From NCBI GenBank assembly GCA_011033025.1, contig WFMF01000343.1:124001-188000 (forward strand): a DNA stretch of 64,000 nt, given 5' to 3'. Below the pieces are notes generated by a model. The model was not told where the DNA came from. It saw nothing but the letters and a program-made list of their open reading frames with translations, and did not search any database. Position numbers and translations under genes: made by a program. Each line of letters starts with the position of its first letter. The stretch's first letter is position 1. Shown here piece after piece: positions 21,950 to 34,474 of the stretch. The stretch comes from Beroe forskalii (taxonomy: Eukaryota; Ctenophora; Nuda; Beroida; Beroidae).

Positions 21950-24900
21950 CAGCCATGGCGTCCACACTCCGCCAAAGTTGCTTGGGTCAGAGGCCGGGTC
22001 CATTGGAAGGTTCCTGGGCTTAATTGCCTGAAAATCGCAGCTCAAATAACAGACAGACGTTGGAACCCAAGTGATTTGCACACAAGAATTCAACCCATAA
22101 CGGCCTTAAATAAAGCTTTGATAAGATGTACTCCTGCAAGTTCCACCTAGACAGCTACAAACAGTATCTTACCTGGGATTGATAGTAGTCCAGCCTCTCT
22201 AACATTGCCTTCACGATGTCTGGATTGGCTTCAGAGAGTTCGTTCGTTTCAGCAGGGTCATCTACCACGTTATACAACTCCATCTGAGGAAAAAGGGATT
22301 TTATAATTGAGCAGGGTCTGACAGATGACTGATGAACAGATAATGTCCTTACTGAGCGGCACGTTGAGCAAGGGACTGAAGCTGAGATGTCCCGTTCAGT
22401 CCGAGCAGCTATTGCGTCAAATCTTGGTTTATACAAAGTCTGTTTCTCAAACAAATCCAGATTCATTTCATATATAGCAGTTCAATAACATGAAACTACC
22501 TGGGCAGGTTTCAATATGGGAACTGGGTTCTTCCCAAAATAAAAAGAAAAAAAGGGAGTACTGACCCTGGGGTATTTGGGATCGGTGGGCTCTGCGAACA
22601 TGTACTCCTCCTCGCTCTCATACTTCTCTCTTTCCTTCTGCTGCTCCACAAAGTAGGTGCTGTACTTGTTGTTCAGTGCTTTCGGAGGTGGGATCCAGTC
22701 ACCTCTTCCGGGGTATTTGGGATCGGAGAACTCTGCGAACATGTAATCCTCCTGGCCGATTTCAACGCCCTCTCTTCCTTCTGCTGCTACAAAGTAGGTG
22801 CTGTGTATTTGTTCAGTGCTTTAGGAGGTGGGATCCAGTCCCCCTTCCCCTGTGATTTCCTGTATTATGTGAACAATCCTGGATACTAGAGCAAACTGCA
22901 AAACCAAACTGCAAAACTGCATCCCATTCTGCCTTGAGTGAAATTATAAATTTTATTGTCATTTTTACCAGAATTATAAACGCGAAAAGTTCTTGACTTT
23001 CACTTGTACCTCTGTAGAATTTCCAAGGTCCCATCCTTAAGGCAGCATTATGGTTGATGGGGTCTATGTTGACTAGGAACTCTGTTCTGTTGCTCTTCCT
23101 CGCCCCTATAATAGCTCCCCACTGATTCATTCCATCGATATCCCCCAAATCGGGGCCCTGCAAGAAAGAATGATGGTTGAAAAGAAGAACATCACCAAGA
23201 AATCTATCAAAACATGAGTGTCTGCAAGTATAAATGGTGCTTGAAGTGCCTGAGAGGGGAGACGGAATATAAGAGCACAGAATGAAACTAACTCAATTCG
23301 TACCCTTGCAGTGTGTGTCATGTTCGTTCACCCCACAAGCAGCAATGTGAGTGAGGGTAGGTAACCAATCTGTAACATGTAACAGCTCGTGGTTCACTTT
23401 CATTCCTGGGGAGGGGGCTTGTAGCTGCTGGGATTATGGAAAATTTCATGCAAAGTTTTACAGATCATTCACATACAGTGACGATCATTAACTATGGTCC
23501 CAAGTTTTTTTTAATTTTTTTATTTTTTTTTAATGAAAAACAGCTTGTAGAATGAGGATAATTTGATGAATCATAGAGCACCGTGGGGCTACTCAGATTA
23601 GAGCATCAAAACACTTCAATATCTCAGAAAGTAAAAACAAACAGAGGCCCACTTTACACAGCAACCTGGTAGCATGGGGGAGTGTACGAATGATACGGAT
23701 CTAATCCCTCCTTCCCAGTAGGAATATTTTCCTCCACGGAGTGGGTAGTTTGACTGGGATGAAATTAAGTTTGACTGGGGATGAACTTTAACAATACAGC
23801 AAAGTTTCAATTCATTTTCTAGAAACTTATGTCAGATATAGATAAACTTGACTTATAATTAATGTATATCATAATGTCACTGCTTTACTGGATCGAACCT
23901 GTCCTTTTCCAATGCCTGCCAAAGGACCGCCGTTGTCACTAAAGAAGATGAAGATAGTGTTATCCCACATTCCAGTGTGCTTCAACGCTGACACCACTGC
24001 CTGATGTAATCACTGGTGTCAAAGTGGTGTCACTTAAAAAGGAATAAGGCTGGAAATTCTAATTCAAGCTTTTAATCTACCCAAATCTACCCAAATCACA
24101 TAAATTTGCACGACTACTTTAACCACATGAGTGATGAGATACGACCAGTTTCCTATATTTTTGATAATTTACCAGCTTTAAACTATATTATTCCAATTTA
24201 AAGTATAATTTCACCTGAGCAGCTTCATCCATGGCAGTCACCATCCCCAGCAAGGTCTTCCTCTGGTAGTTCTGCACGATACCATCATACTTCTAATGAA
24301 ATAGTGAGGCTGTGTGAGGAAGTTGGTATGAAGTCCATCAGTCTAATTCTATCATTCTATGATGTGTAATTAATTTCGAAGAGTTCATTTAAGTTATAAA
24401 TACTTAATACCTACCTACATAGTTCAACAAAAGTTCTACTTAAACTCATATTCGATTTAGTTCCTATTCCGGATTTCAGTGACCAACATTATCTCTTCCA
24501 TCTCAGTGACCATTATAATATTTCCCTCACCTTACTGACCCGTATGTGGCCCATCAGTGTGCCCCACGTTATGTGACCCATGAGTGTGCCCCACATTATG
24601 TGTCTCTAACCTGTCTGTATCTGGGTGGAACCTCTTCTGGACCGTGTACACTCTGTATAGGGAAATACAGGAAGAGGGGCTTACTCTGGTCATGCTCCTT
24701 ATCACCTGACGAGGATATGGCTAAAATACAACAAAAAATAGAAAGTTTAAAAACAGGAGTTTCAGCATCCATAAGGTAATATTTGATACATTATCTTCGG
24801 AGTTCGGTCCAAACTGCCAACTCACTTGTGTTCCATCGAATAACTTTTCCGTGTTCTACTTCTACATAATGTTATGTAAAAAAGCATAAAGAGTGACGAA

Positions 24901-26057
24901 GTGAATGAATGATTGAAGTGAACAATCATTGAATAATGATAAATTGCCCCTACCTTCCTAGCTTTGTTAGCGTAGAGGAATGCAGAGTAAGTGCCATTGG
25001 CACTCCACTGTACATCACTGATAGTTTTACCATCCTCGCCAAGGGTATCTGATCTGAAGAGTTAAAAGCTTACTTTTTAGTGTCATTTGCAATCCAGCAT
25101 TTAAGCATTTTAAGAAAAAGAGTGACTGTTTGGTAAATGTAGTCATTTCAAAACAATATTGAAATCACTGAAATTAACAATCTCGAACTTACCACAAATT
25201 CGTAAATTATACCTGAAATCGAAGTAATCGTGGGTCATTTTCGCGTAGTAATTCTCATGCCCGTTGTAAAACCCGTAGGAGGAATCGAATCCTCGCTGGG
25301 TGGGCGTCAGGGCCCATGAGCAGTAACCGAGGTGCCACTTGCCAAGTTGATGGGTGGCGTATCCCAGATCTTTCATGTAGTTGGAGATGAGCTTCTCCTC
25401 TACTCCGACCCCGAAAGGCTCTCCCTGGAAGACATTTCAAATTGTTTATTGAACGCCATTCATTGAACACTAGTTAGATTTATAAATGCATGGGCATTGA
25501 AATAACGAAATAGTCATTCATGAGATGAAGATAAAAAAAAATGCTGAAACCAGTGTAATGAAGTCAGTAAACTCACAGCATTTATGGTCCCGTGGTTAAG
25601 TCCCATTCGTATTGGATGTTTGCCCGTCATGAGAGCTGATCTGGTGGGCGAACAGATGGGAGACACGTAGTGACGCTCCAGAATAATACCAGAGTCTGCC
25701 AGACCCGTGAGGGTGGGAGCAATAGCCAGGGAGTCGTGCCACGGCATGTCAGCCCAGCCTGATTCAATGATGAACAGCCTGATTTAGTGATAAACAGCCT
25801 GATTTAGCGATATACAGAAAAACCGGGAAAAATTCACGTTTCGGATTTGCAGAGTAGAGAGAATGGATATATTTGATTTTGAAGAACAATCGTCAAGTGT
25901 TGTGTTCCATACACAAATATGTTTTCCACTAACCCAGATCATCTGCAACCATCAAAACGATGTTTGGTTGTTTCACCTGCCTCTCACCCTCCTCCAAAGC
26001 CCCTAAACCAGCAATCACGAGCACCAAAACGAAGAGGAACCCACTTTTTTGCCGCAT
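21950..26057 (-). CDS. Arylsulfatase B-like sulfatase C (sulfatase family S1)
   Basis: Thirteen exons: 26057-25934, 25758-25577, 25424-25213, 25053-24954, 24697-24611, 24292-24215, 24000-23899, 23753-23666, 23405-23304, 23157-23010, 22732-22566, 22283-22173, 22027-21950. Closest to B (shared exon lengths, CSPTR at Cys77, [23 protein letters not shown]). Signal peptide: residues about 1-22. Three junctions are altered. Exon 5 must use an internal AAG acceptor, because the homologous CAG gives a one-base shift. Exon 10 has one base too many at its AG|GGCCCC start, so the frame closes only if one G is removed. Exon 11 is preceded by a broken tandem copy of itself; the acceptor at 22733 skips it and restores phase. 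The enzyme would be about 525 aa if the exon 9/10 junction is corrected. Possibly functional, possibly newly damaged. Confidence 0.78.
22566..22845 (-). repeat. Tandem exon duplication in ArsC, one copy degenerate
   Basis: Two adjacent copies of the exon encoding [11 protein letters not shown] and EEQxK-rich sequence are present. The copy at about 22735-22845 has indels and an in-frame TAG. The copy at 22566-22732 is clean. Bases GGATCCCACCTCC and TACATGTTCGCAGAG recur in both. Confidence 0.8.
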
Positions 26058-27391
26058 GATATCTTGTAATTGTGTTTCAATGTCAACTACTGAACTACGT
26101 CTGTTTATGAATGAAACATTGATGTGCCGTGTAAATGTACGATATACTCCATCATTTAAAGATTTAGAATTTATAAAGTCAGCAATTCCTTTCGAATTAC
26201 AATTTTGATTGTAAGTTTGATAGATCTTCAATGATGCTTGAAAAAGTCAGACAAGTTTCTTAAAAAGCAAAGAATATGCTTTAAATTACAAAACCAATAC
26301 GAATGACAAAACTCTTAACATAACTTCGATAAATCTGTCATTGATATTTCTAACATTTTCAATACCTACTGAAGCATCAATTAAATTTCATGATCCAGTC
26401 GTATTTTTCTCCCTAAGTCCCTAAAGATCTAAATGATGTTCATCTTTGAGGCTTCAAATTGTTTACAGCCTCAAAAGTTAATATTACTAAGATTCAGAGA
26501 GAAAAACGCTCTTATAGAGAAAAAACACTGTTACTTAATGAGCTATCCACATCAAACTAAAAATGTATGTACAATTGAGTTTAACTGCTGTTTTCTTATA
26601 ATATTATGCCATTGGAAGCTTTACCTATTCCATTGAACTTGAAGCTCAAATAAATATGAGGCCGTTTTGCGACCAGTTCCGAGGAAAAAGTCGCTGTTTA
26701 AAAGCATGAAAGAAATTCGATGGAGAAAGAAATTATCGTCGAGTTCTGAAGAATTAATAAAATATGTAAATATTAGCAACCAAAATCGGACTGAGAATTA
26801 AATTATTATTGCTGCTTGAGGAAATCGCTGTATTGACCTCTGTCCAACATACTCTTTCGCCCTGAAATTTGAGACATAACATAATTGTGCCTGCATTTCA
26901 ATTTACTGCAAGTTCCTGAATTTCTTATTTTAATTGAGCATTGTGTTACTGAGATAAGACAGATCTAACAGCAGGGCAATCAAAAATTGGAGAAAAAATT
27001 TCATAGAGAGATAATGATAAATAAAAATAACAATAAACAACTAGATTCATTGAAAAACAGCATAAAAATCACAATGAGCTAATGCTATACATTCATGAAT
27101 GAATATGAAAATACTTATGAATCGAAATTAACAGTACCAAACGACCGGTTACCATTTTCCAATAAATCCGGTTGCGGTTCCGGTTTCGGTTGACTAAAAA
27201 CACCCGGTTAACCGGTGTTTCGGTTTCGGTTGGGTTAACCGGTCGTTTCCTAATTAACAGCAATGAAAGTGATTGAGAAACAAGATTATTTTGTAATGAG
27301 TGGATTGTGTTATTGGACTTGGATCCGGCTAATACCAAATCCTTCATTCTATTGCTTGACGCAATGATGTATGCCTAATGATGTAGAGTGA

Positions 27392-27541
27392 CAGTTCGAA
27401 CTGCAGTTTTGTGACATGTGTGCGCGGCGTTTTCTTAATTATGCGCGGCGTAAAGACATACAAATAACTTGTCTGTAAGTGTACACTGCACAAACTTACG
27501 CCGCGCACGCAAAACTGCGGTTTGCGGTTTGAACGCCACTG
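27392..27541. mobile_element. MITE-like element, 150 bp
   Basis: The left end CAGTTCGAACTGCAGTTTTG runs into GTGCGCGGCG. The right end mirrors it with CGCCGCGCACGCAAAACTGC and finishes GAACGCCACTG. The CAGT..ACTG termini resemble hAT-type ends. Confidence 0.65.
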
Positions 27542-28600
27542 TTATTGTTCCTAACGAACTGAATTATTTCACTAAGATTTAGTGAATAATTTCACAAAAA
27601 CTCAGAAAGAAGATGCTAACTATCACTTAAAATGCTTTTTCCATGAAGCTGCATTGTATAATACACTATAGAACTAAATTATTATACCTAAGCGGTTATA
27701 TTTCAATTTATACTTTTATAGTCTTATAAACATATATTTCTCCATTCCCTTGATTGATGATGAATTTTCTTAATTCTGTCTTGGAATTCGATGCGGTCGT
27801 CCGGACTTTTTTACTAGTTAACTCATGAAAAATTGCATTCCAGTACAGTTCCAACTGAGACGTAAGACTAAGAGATTGCTGCTTTCAAAATATTGAATCG
27901 TGCCTAATTTCAAGATTTATAGCTTTTCGATTCTATTTCAATTCTATTTCAATCCTATTGTAGTTGCTGCTGTTCTTTAAATTGATTGAAATTTAATGCG
28001 CTTAAAACCAGCCTAAAAATAAAAGTATAAGAACTCAGCGACGCAAGAGTAAAAGAAATTACCATTCACTCCACACCTCCTATTGTTCATTTCTATTGTG
28101 GAGTGCAGCTAAGTCCACCTGGACAGTCAAGACTTTATTCCACGAGACTTTTATTACTCTGAATTCTAGGAAAGTAGGAGTATAGAAAAACAAAAACAAA
28201 AACAATAGGCAGGCAATTAAATTTAAGTTTAGGAGTCCATTTAAGTTAAGGTACCCTTTGTGTCTTGGACCACATACTTTCATTTAAAAGTGATAGCACT
28301 TTTATTCTTATAGAATAAAAAGTAAATAACAAAAAAACTTTTTCAGAGGGACAATAGGTTAACAAAGAAGAATGGGAATGTCACTGAGCTGTTTCGTTAG
28401 CATCTCACCTGATCAGGTTAACGTTAGACTACGCAATCTTTATAGTCATGTGATTTAGCTTTGATAAGCACTGATTGTCTGATTGAACCATCATTTTCAT
28501 CAAATATTATTTGATGCTGCAGCTCAGTGATCTGTTTGGGTGCAAACTTTTCGAGGCATCTCAGCTACTCAGCTATAGCAGTTTCGCGCATCGCAATGCA

Positions 28601-28813
28601 TAAGGGGCCATCCATAAAGGACGTCCGCAAAATTTCCCTCCCCCACTGTCTGCAATCTTATTCTGATTATTTTCTAGTGAAAAGCTAGTCAAATCGACCG
28701 ATATTTTCTTAAATGCGGACGTCCGCATTGAGATAAACACCCCCTCCCCCTCCCTCCTTCGTCCGCATTGGCCAGACTCCTCCTCCCCCTCTTTGCGGAT
28801 GGATAACCCCTAA
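28601..28813. mobile_element. MITE-like element, 213 bp
   Basis: The left end TAAGGGGCCATCCATAAAGG mirrors the right end, whose inverse reads TTAGGGGTTATCCATCCGC. The internal sequence is C-rich with repeated GGACGTCCGC. There is no open frame. Confidence 0.6.
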
Positions 28814-29991
28814 GTACTCACTAATCCCGTACACGCAGTGCGATGTGCGAAACTGCTGGGATTACTACTGACAGCGTATTAGCTTGCACACAGGGCCTTT
28901 TGACATCAATAAATCAGCATGCGAGGTAATCGAAAACTCGCACGCCGATTATTAGTCAATGTCGTGAGTCGTGACGATCTCAAGATCCTAATTCACCGAT
29001 GCGCTCCCTAGGCATATGCATATGCGCTCAAAAAGTTGGTAATTTAGCGTTATCCCGTTTCGTGATGACTTCTGCTCAGCCGCATATAAAAGAGTATTAA
29101 ACAAATGAAATAGCTCAGCAATTACCCAAGTCCCAAGGAGGTCAAGTATGAATGCACACGATTTCCACCCATACACGTAGAAAATTTCTAACTGTGCGTC
29201 TTTTAAAGTTCCAAAATTTCATTATTCGGTTTAATAGTCCCGCTGCAAATCTGTCAGCGACTGCAGATAATAAATTGACACTTTGTGCATACCTTCCTTA
29301 GTTCCTTAGGGTCTCGATCAAATATTCAAATATCAAATATCAAATATTGATTATTTACATAAAATACCCATTAATTGAACATGAAAAACCATTTAAAAAA
29401 GTTCTCTCCATATTTTCTGTTAAATTCAAATATCATTTAGTTCAACACGTTGGATTAAATTTGTGTTCGCTTCACAATAATCAATTAAGCTATGTGATCA
29501 TTATCATTAATCAATTTATTTGATTAATTTAATTATTGTTATTATTGATCAATGCAAAGTTTCATGAAATACTGCGAAAGAAATTACCGTGACAATAGTT
29601 TCTAATTATTAGTTAGTTACAGGCAAGGATGCATTAGCCAATAACGTCTAATATAAATTTATTATGCTGCTTTCATAGATTATAAGTTTCTATTCATCAC
29701 TATTTAAATTTAATCACCGAGCACTCCAGAATTCATTAGCGAAAGCAATCAACAATGAATTAATGATAACTCTCTTTGATGGTTTCTTCAGATTTCTATT
29801 ACACAGCATCAACTCACTCTCAGCTACTGCTAGCTGCTAGACTCATGAGTCGCGTAACTCCGTACCAGAAATTAAGACAATTTCTAAAAAAATCGCCTCA
29901 ATATCATGTTTTGTTATATTATGCGTCCTAATTTTTTGACGCCTATAATTCTGGCACTTTTGTATCTGACACTTCGCACCCTCCTTTAAAC

Positions 29992-30193
29992 TACCTTAGG
30001 AGGTGTATTTATTTGGGATAAAATTTCGGTGTTTCAAATTTTGGTAGGTTAAAAATATGGGGATTTTTCAAGTCATTACTCTTAATAACATATGATAATG
30101 ACGTCAGTTCGAAATTTCATGGTGGGTGAAAAAATGGGGATTTTTCTGAAAAATCCCCAAATTACAACCTTTATAAATAAACCTCCTAAGGTA
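29992..30193. mobile_element. MITE-like element, 202 bp
   Basis: Ends TACCTTAGGAGGTGTATTTA and the inverse of TACCTTAGGAGGTTTATTTA. TGGGGATTTTT recurs inside. There is no coding capacity. Confidence 0.7.
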
Positions 30194-30935
30194 TAAAAAA
30201 CTGCAAGAATAACCATGTGGGCTTAATCCAGGAGGCCAGGGCCTAATTTATCCTCAGGTGCAGATTTGAGATGATATTGTATCTTCTTGAATTCTGAGAT
30301 AGTAGAGATTGATGATGCCCGTGATGATGCTTCTGGTCCAAGAATTTTTCGAGAGTTAAATGGCCACTGCGAAGGTGTGCAGAAAGTGTCAGATCTCTAT
30401 GAGCACTTGCAGATAGGTAGTATACCTATGTTCTCTATTTACAAGACAACATTTAGCTCCCAGTACGACTAATAAGTAATTATGTAGATAGCTGCCTTCT
30501 TTTTTGTCTAAAAAAATATATACTTTTTGGGCAATCTAGCAATTTTCATGGTCCTTGACTAACCCTTCCAATCAAAAGCTGTCTTAATAAACACGAAATG
30601 TATTGTGGTCGACTTTGCCAGTTTAACGTTGTTCACATAATAATGAGTACCCCTCCTCTAAGTAATAAAATATATTGATGAGTAATCGATTCCCGAGAGA
30701 TTCAAATCCCCTTGTTTTCCTAGTAAACTTTTTGGGTACTGAGCAACATTTCAAGTTATTTAAATCCTTGTTTTCGCGATGACCGTATACTTGGAAATAT
30801 AGGAATTTCTTTGTCTATATTTCCGAACCGAGATAATATACCGGTTCCCTAGTTGGCAATATTAATCCCCACAAAATGTAATTCTTCTTTCTAATCCTTC
30901 CACTCTAATTCCACCACTATTTGAGCAGCAGTTCC

Positions 30936-33596
30936 ATGAGGGCATTAACTCTCATTCTTGTCGCATTGGCGACAGCTCTGATCAAGGCTGACCACGAGCC
31001 ATCAGGTATGATATCAAGATAATAGATATGATTTCTCTCCCGATATCAGTTTTAAAACCAATTCATGGTGATAAGGAGCCTTTCACACGCCTGGACAATC
31101 CTCTCGCACCCTCTAGAACCATTCCTGAAGAGCTCAACCAGTACCAGAATGTTCTGGTGATAAGGCTAACCGAAATTTTAAAAGTGAAAAATATCTATGA
31201 TCGATGCTGGTGTTAATGATTTACTGTATCTATCTTCAGATCAGAGCGACCTGGGCGAATGGAGTGAAGTGAAGGGCGACTGGAATGAATGGGGTCACAC
31301 AGACGACTGGAATGAATGGGGTCACCATGACGACGCGGATTGGAATGAATGGGGTCACCATGACGACGCGGACTGGAATGAATGGGGTCACAGCGACGAC
31401 TGGAATGAATGGGGTCATCATGACGACGCGGACTGGAATGAATGGGGTCACCATGACGACGCGGACTGGAATGAATGGGGTCACAGCGACGACTGGAATG
31501 AATGGGGTCACCATGACGACGACTGGAATGAATGGGGTCACCATGACGACGCGGACTGGAATGAATGGGGTCACAGCGACGACTGGAATGAATGGGGTCA
31601 TCATGACGACGCGGACTGGAATGAATGGGGTCACAGCGACGACTGGAATGAATGGGGTCACCATGACGACGACTGGAATGAATGGGGTCATCATGACGAC
31701 GCGGACTGGAATGAATGGGGTCACAGCGACGACTGGAATGAATGGGGTCACCATGACGACGCGGACTGGAATGAATGGGGTCACCATGACGACGCGGACT
31801 GGAATGAATGGGGTCACCATGATGACGCTGACTGGAATGAATGGGGTCATAGCGACGACTGGAATGAATGGGGTCACCATGACGACGCGGACTGGAATGA
31901 ATGGGGTCACAGTGACGACTGGAATGAATGGGGTCACCATGACCACGACTGGAATGAATGGGGTCATCATGACGATGACTGGAATGAATGGGATCACCAT
32001 GACGACGCGGACTGGAATGAATGGGGTCACCATGACCACGACTGGAATGAATGGGGTCACCATGACGACGCGGACTGGAATGAATGGGGTCACCATGACC
32101 ACGACTGGAATGAATGGGGTCACCATGACGACGCGGACTGGAATGAATGGGGTCACCATGACCAAGACTGGAATGAATGGGGTCATCATGACGACGCGGA
32201 TTGGAATGAATGGGGTCACCATGACGACGCGGACTGGAATGAATGGGATCACCATGACAACGACTGGAATGAATGGGGTCATCATGACGACGCGGACTGG
32301 AATGAATGGGGTCACCATGACCACGACTGGAATGAATGGGGTCACCATGACGACGCGGACTGGAATGAATGGGGTCACCATGACCACGACTGGAATGAAT
32401 GGGGTCACCATGACGACGCGGACTGGAATGAATGGGGTCACCATGACCACGACTGGAATGAATGGGGTCACCATGACGACGCGGACTGGAATGAATGGGG
32501 TCACCATGACCACGACTGGAATGAATGGGGTCACCATGACGACGCGGACTGGAATGAATGGGGTCATCATGACCACGACTGGAATGAATGGGGTCACAGC
32601 GACGACTGGAATGAATGGGATCACCATGACGACGCGGACTGGAATGAATGGGGTCATCATGACGAAGACTGGAATGAATGGGGTCATCATGACGACGCGG
32701 ACTGGAATGAATGGGGTCATCATGACGACGACTGGAATGAATGGGGTCACCATGACGACGCGGACTGGAATGAATGGGGTCACAGTGACGACTGGAATGA
32801 ATGGGATCACCATGACGACGCGGACTGGAACGAATGGGGTCATCATGACGAAGACTGGAATGAATGGGGTCACCATGACAACGACTGGAATGAATGGGGT
32901 CATCATGACGACGCAGACTGGAATGAATGGGGTCATAGCGACGACTGGAATGAATGGGGTCACCATGACGAAAAGGACTGGAATGAATGGGGTCATCATG
33001 ACGACGCGGACTGGAATGAATGGGGTCACCATGACGACGCGGACTGGAATGAATGGGGTCACCATGACGACGCGGACTGGAATGAATGGGGTCACAGCGA
33101 CGACTGGAATGAATGGGGTCACCATGACGACGCGGACTGGAATGAATGGGATCACCATGACAACGACTGGAATGAATGGGGTCATCATGACGACGCGGAC
33201 TGGAATGAATGGGGTCACCATGACGACGCGGACTGGAATGAATGGGGTCACCATGACGACGCGGACTGGAATGAATGGGGTCACCATGACCACGACTGGA
33301 ATGAATGGGGTCACCATGACGACGCGGACTGGAATGAATGGGGTCACCATGACAACGACTGGAATGAATGGGGTCATCATGACGACGCGGACTGGAATGA
33401 ATGGGGTCATAGCGACGACTGGAATGAATGGGGTCACCATGACGAAAAGGACTGGAATGAATGGGGTCACCATGACGACGACTGGAATGAATGGGGTCGG
33501 ACTGGAATGAATGGAATGATTAAATCAAATCTAGCTCAAAGATCTCAACATGGCAACATGATAGCAACGTTGCCAGATATTCATCGTCAGACTTAA
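30936..33596 (+). CDS. Secreted tandem-repeat protein, about 72 DWNEWGHHDDA-type repeats
   Basis: Exon 1 (30936-31005) encodes a signal peptide, residues 1-18 (MRALTLILVALATALIKA), and ends CAG|GTATGA. Exon 2 (31240-33596) starts after TATCTTCAG and joins in phase, giving about 808 aa. After a short acidic leader the protein is almost wholly repeats of DWNEWG followed by HSD, HHDD, HHDH or HHDDA (27, 30 or 33 bases). Rare variants change WG to WD or end in DEK, DQ or DN. The composition is Trp, Asp, His, Glu, Asn and Gly, with no Cys. The family is not recognised. Clusters of His and Asp suggest metal or proton binding, and regular Trp suggests stacking or adhesion (inference). Near 33498 a 13-base loss shifts the frame, so the last 38 residues are out of register; in the repeat frame the sequence would end DWNEWND and a stop. 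Confidence 0.85.
31276..33520 (+). repeat. Coding minisatellite, 27/30/33-bp units
   Basis: About 72 units of GACTGGAATGAATGGGGTCA plus 7-13 variable bases. Every unit length is a multiple of three, so three frames stay open across the array (two forward, one reverse). Third-position differences are few (CAC/CAT, GAC/GAT), which suggests recent homogenisation. Confidence 0.97.
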
Positions 33597-33617
33597 TTTT
33601 TGAATAATTAACTCCTT

Positions 33618-33676
33618 TTCTGGCGTTGACTGACCCCTTTCACGCAAGTCCCGAGTCGGGTCAGACAACGCCTGAA
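33618..33676. mobile_element. Short inverted-repeat element, CAGACGTTGTCTGAC family
   Basis: TTCTGGCGTTGACTGACCCC mirrors GGGTCAGACAACGCCTGAA across a short spacer. It lies 20 bp after the repeat-protein stop codon. Confidence 0.55.
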
Positions 33677-33828
33677 AAAAATTTAACTGATTGAATAACT
33701 TTACTGATTGAATTAATTCTAATGATCAAACGAAGTTTCACTTCGTTGGTCAATTCGCGTGATAAATTCAGTATGACAGCATACCAAAGTAGCCAATTTG
33801 AATTACGCTAAATTACGTATTTAAATGC

Positions 33829-33834
33829 AATAAA
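33829..33834 (+). terminator. Candidate polyadenylation signal for the repeat-protein gene
   Basis: AATAAA about 230 bases after the stop codon, with a second AATAAA at 33843-33848. Confidence 0.4.
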
Positions 33835-34474
33835 TTATGATTAATAAATTATTGAAATTGAACCCGAAATAGAGAAATAGGGGTTGAAGAATTCCGAATA
33901 GAAGTCTTTCCGAGATCGATGATGATTGATTTATCATGATGAGACCAAAACCTGACACTAAAAATAACACCCGCCACCGTAGAGCTACAACTGCACGTAA
34001 GGAACTGTTGTGCTGTTCAAAAGTTCAAAAGTTCATTTGCCTGAGCAAGTGAACAAATTCATTTTCAACCATGCCTAATAACGTGCGATGCAATTTCCGA
34101 TTGACTTTTTGACGCGCACCATTGCGTACTATTGACCACTGTCAACTGTGAAGTGTGAGAAACTGTGTCATGCGTGAGAATAATGATTCAAAATGCAGCA
34201 GTTGTTTTGTAATCTGAGATATCATTTCACATAAGGACATGCACAGCACATTCAGTTTACCGTGTTAATCGGTTCCTAATTATCAGGAAAAAGGTTGCCA
34301 CAACTGTTGGCCCTGGACCCTGAGGATTTCTTAGTTAAATCACATCTTGTTGCAAATTACCGCAGCCCATTCAAAAACTGCTTGTTTTCCGAGGCGCAGA
34401 CGAGGTTTAATTCGTAATTTCGCCAAAAAGGCTGTAAAGTGTAGACTTCAACAGATGTAAACCAGATGAAACAG

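Larger units (their letters stand above)
26058..30935. other. Long intergenic region with several MITE-like elements
   Basis: No gene is supported. This is the shared upstream region of ArsC (leftward) and the repeat-protein gene (rightward), so both promoters may lie here. It contains the elements at 27392-27541, 28601-28813 and 29992-30193, and a CCGGTTTCGGTT-rich patch at about 27165-27245. Confidence 0.55.

Noticed and set aside
31236-33473. 745-codon minus-strand frame and 741-codon second plus-strand frame over the array
   Set aside because: Both are consequences of a repeat whose units are multiples of three. Only the frame joined to the signal-peptide exon has independent support.
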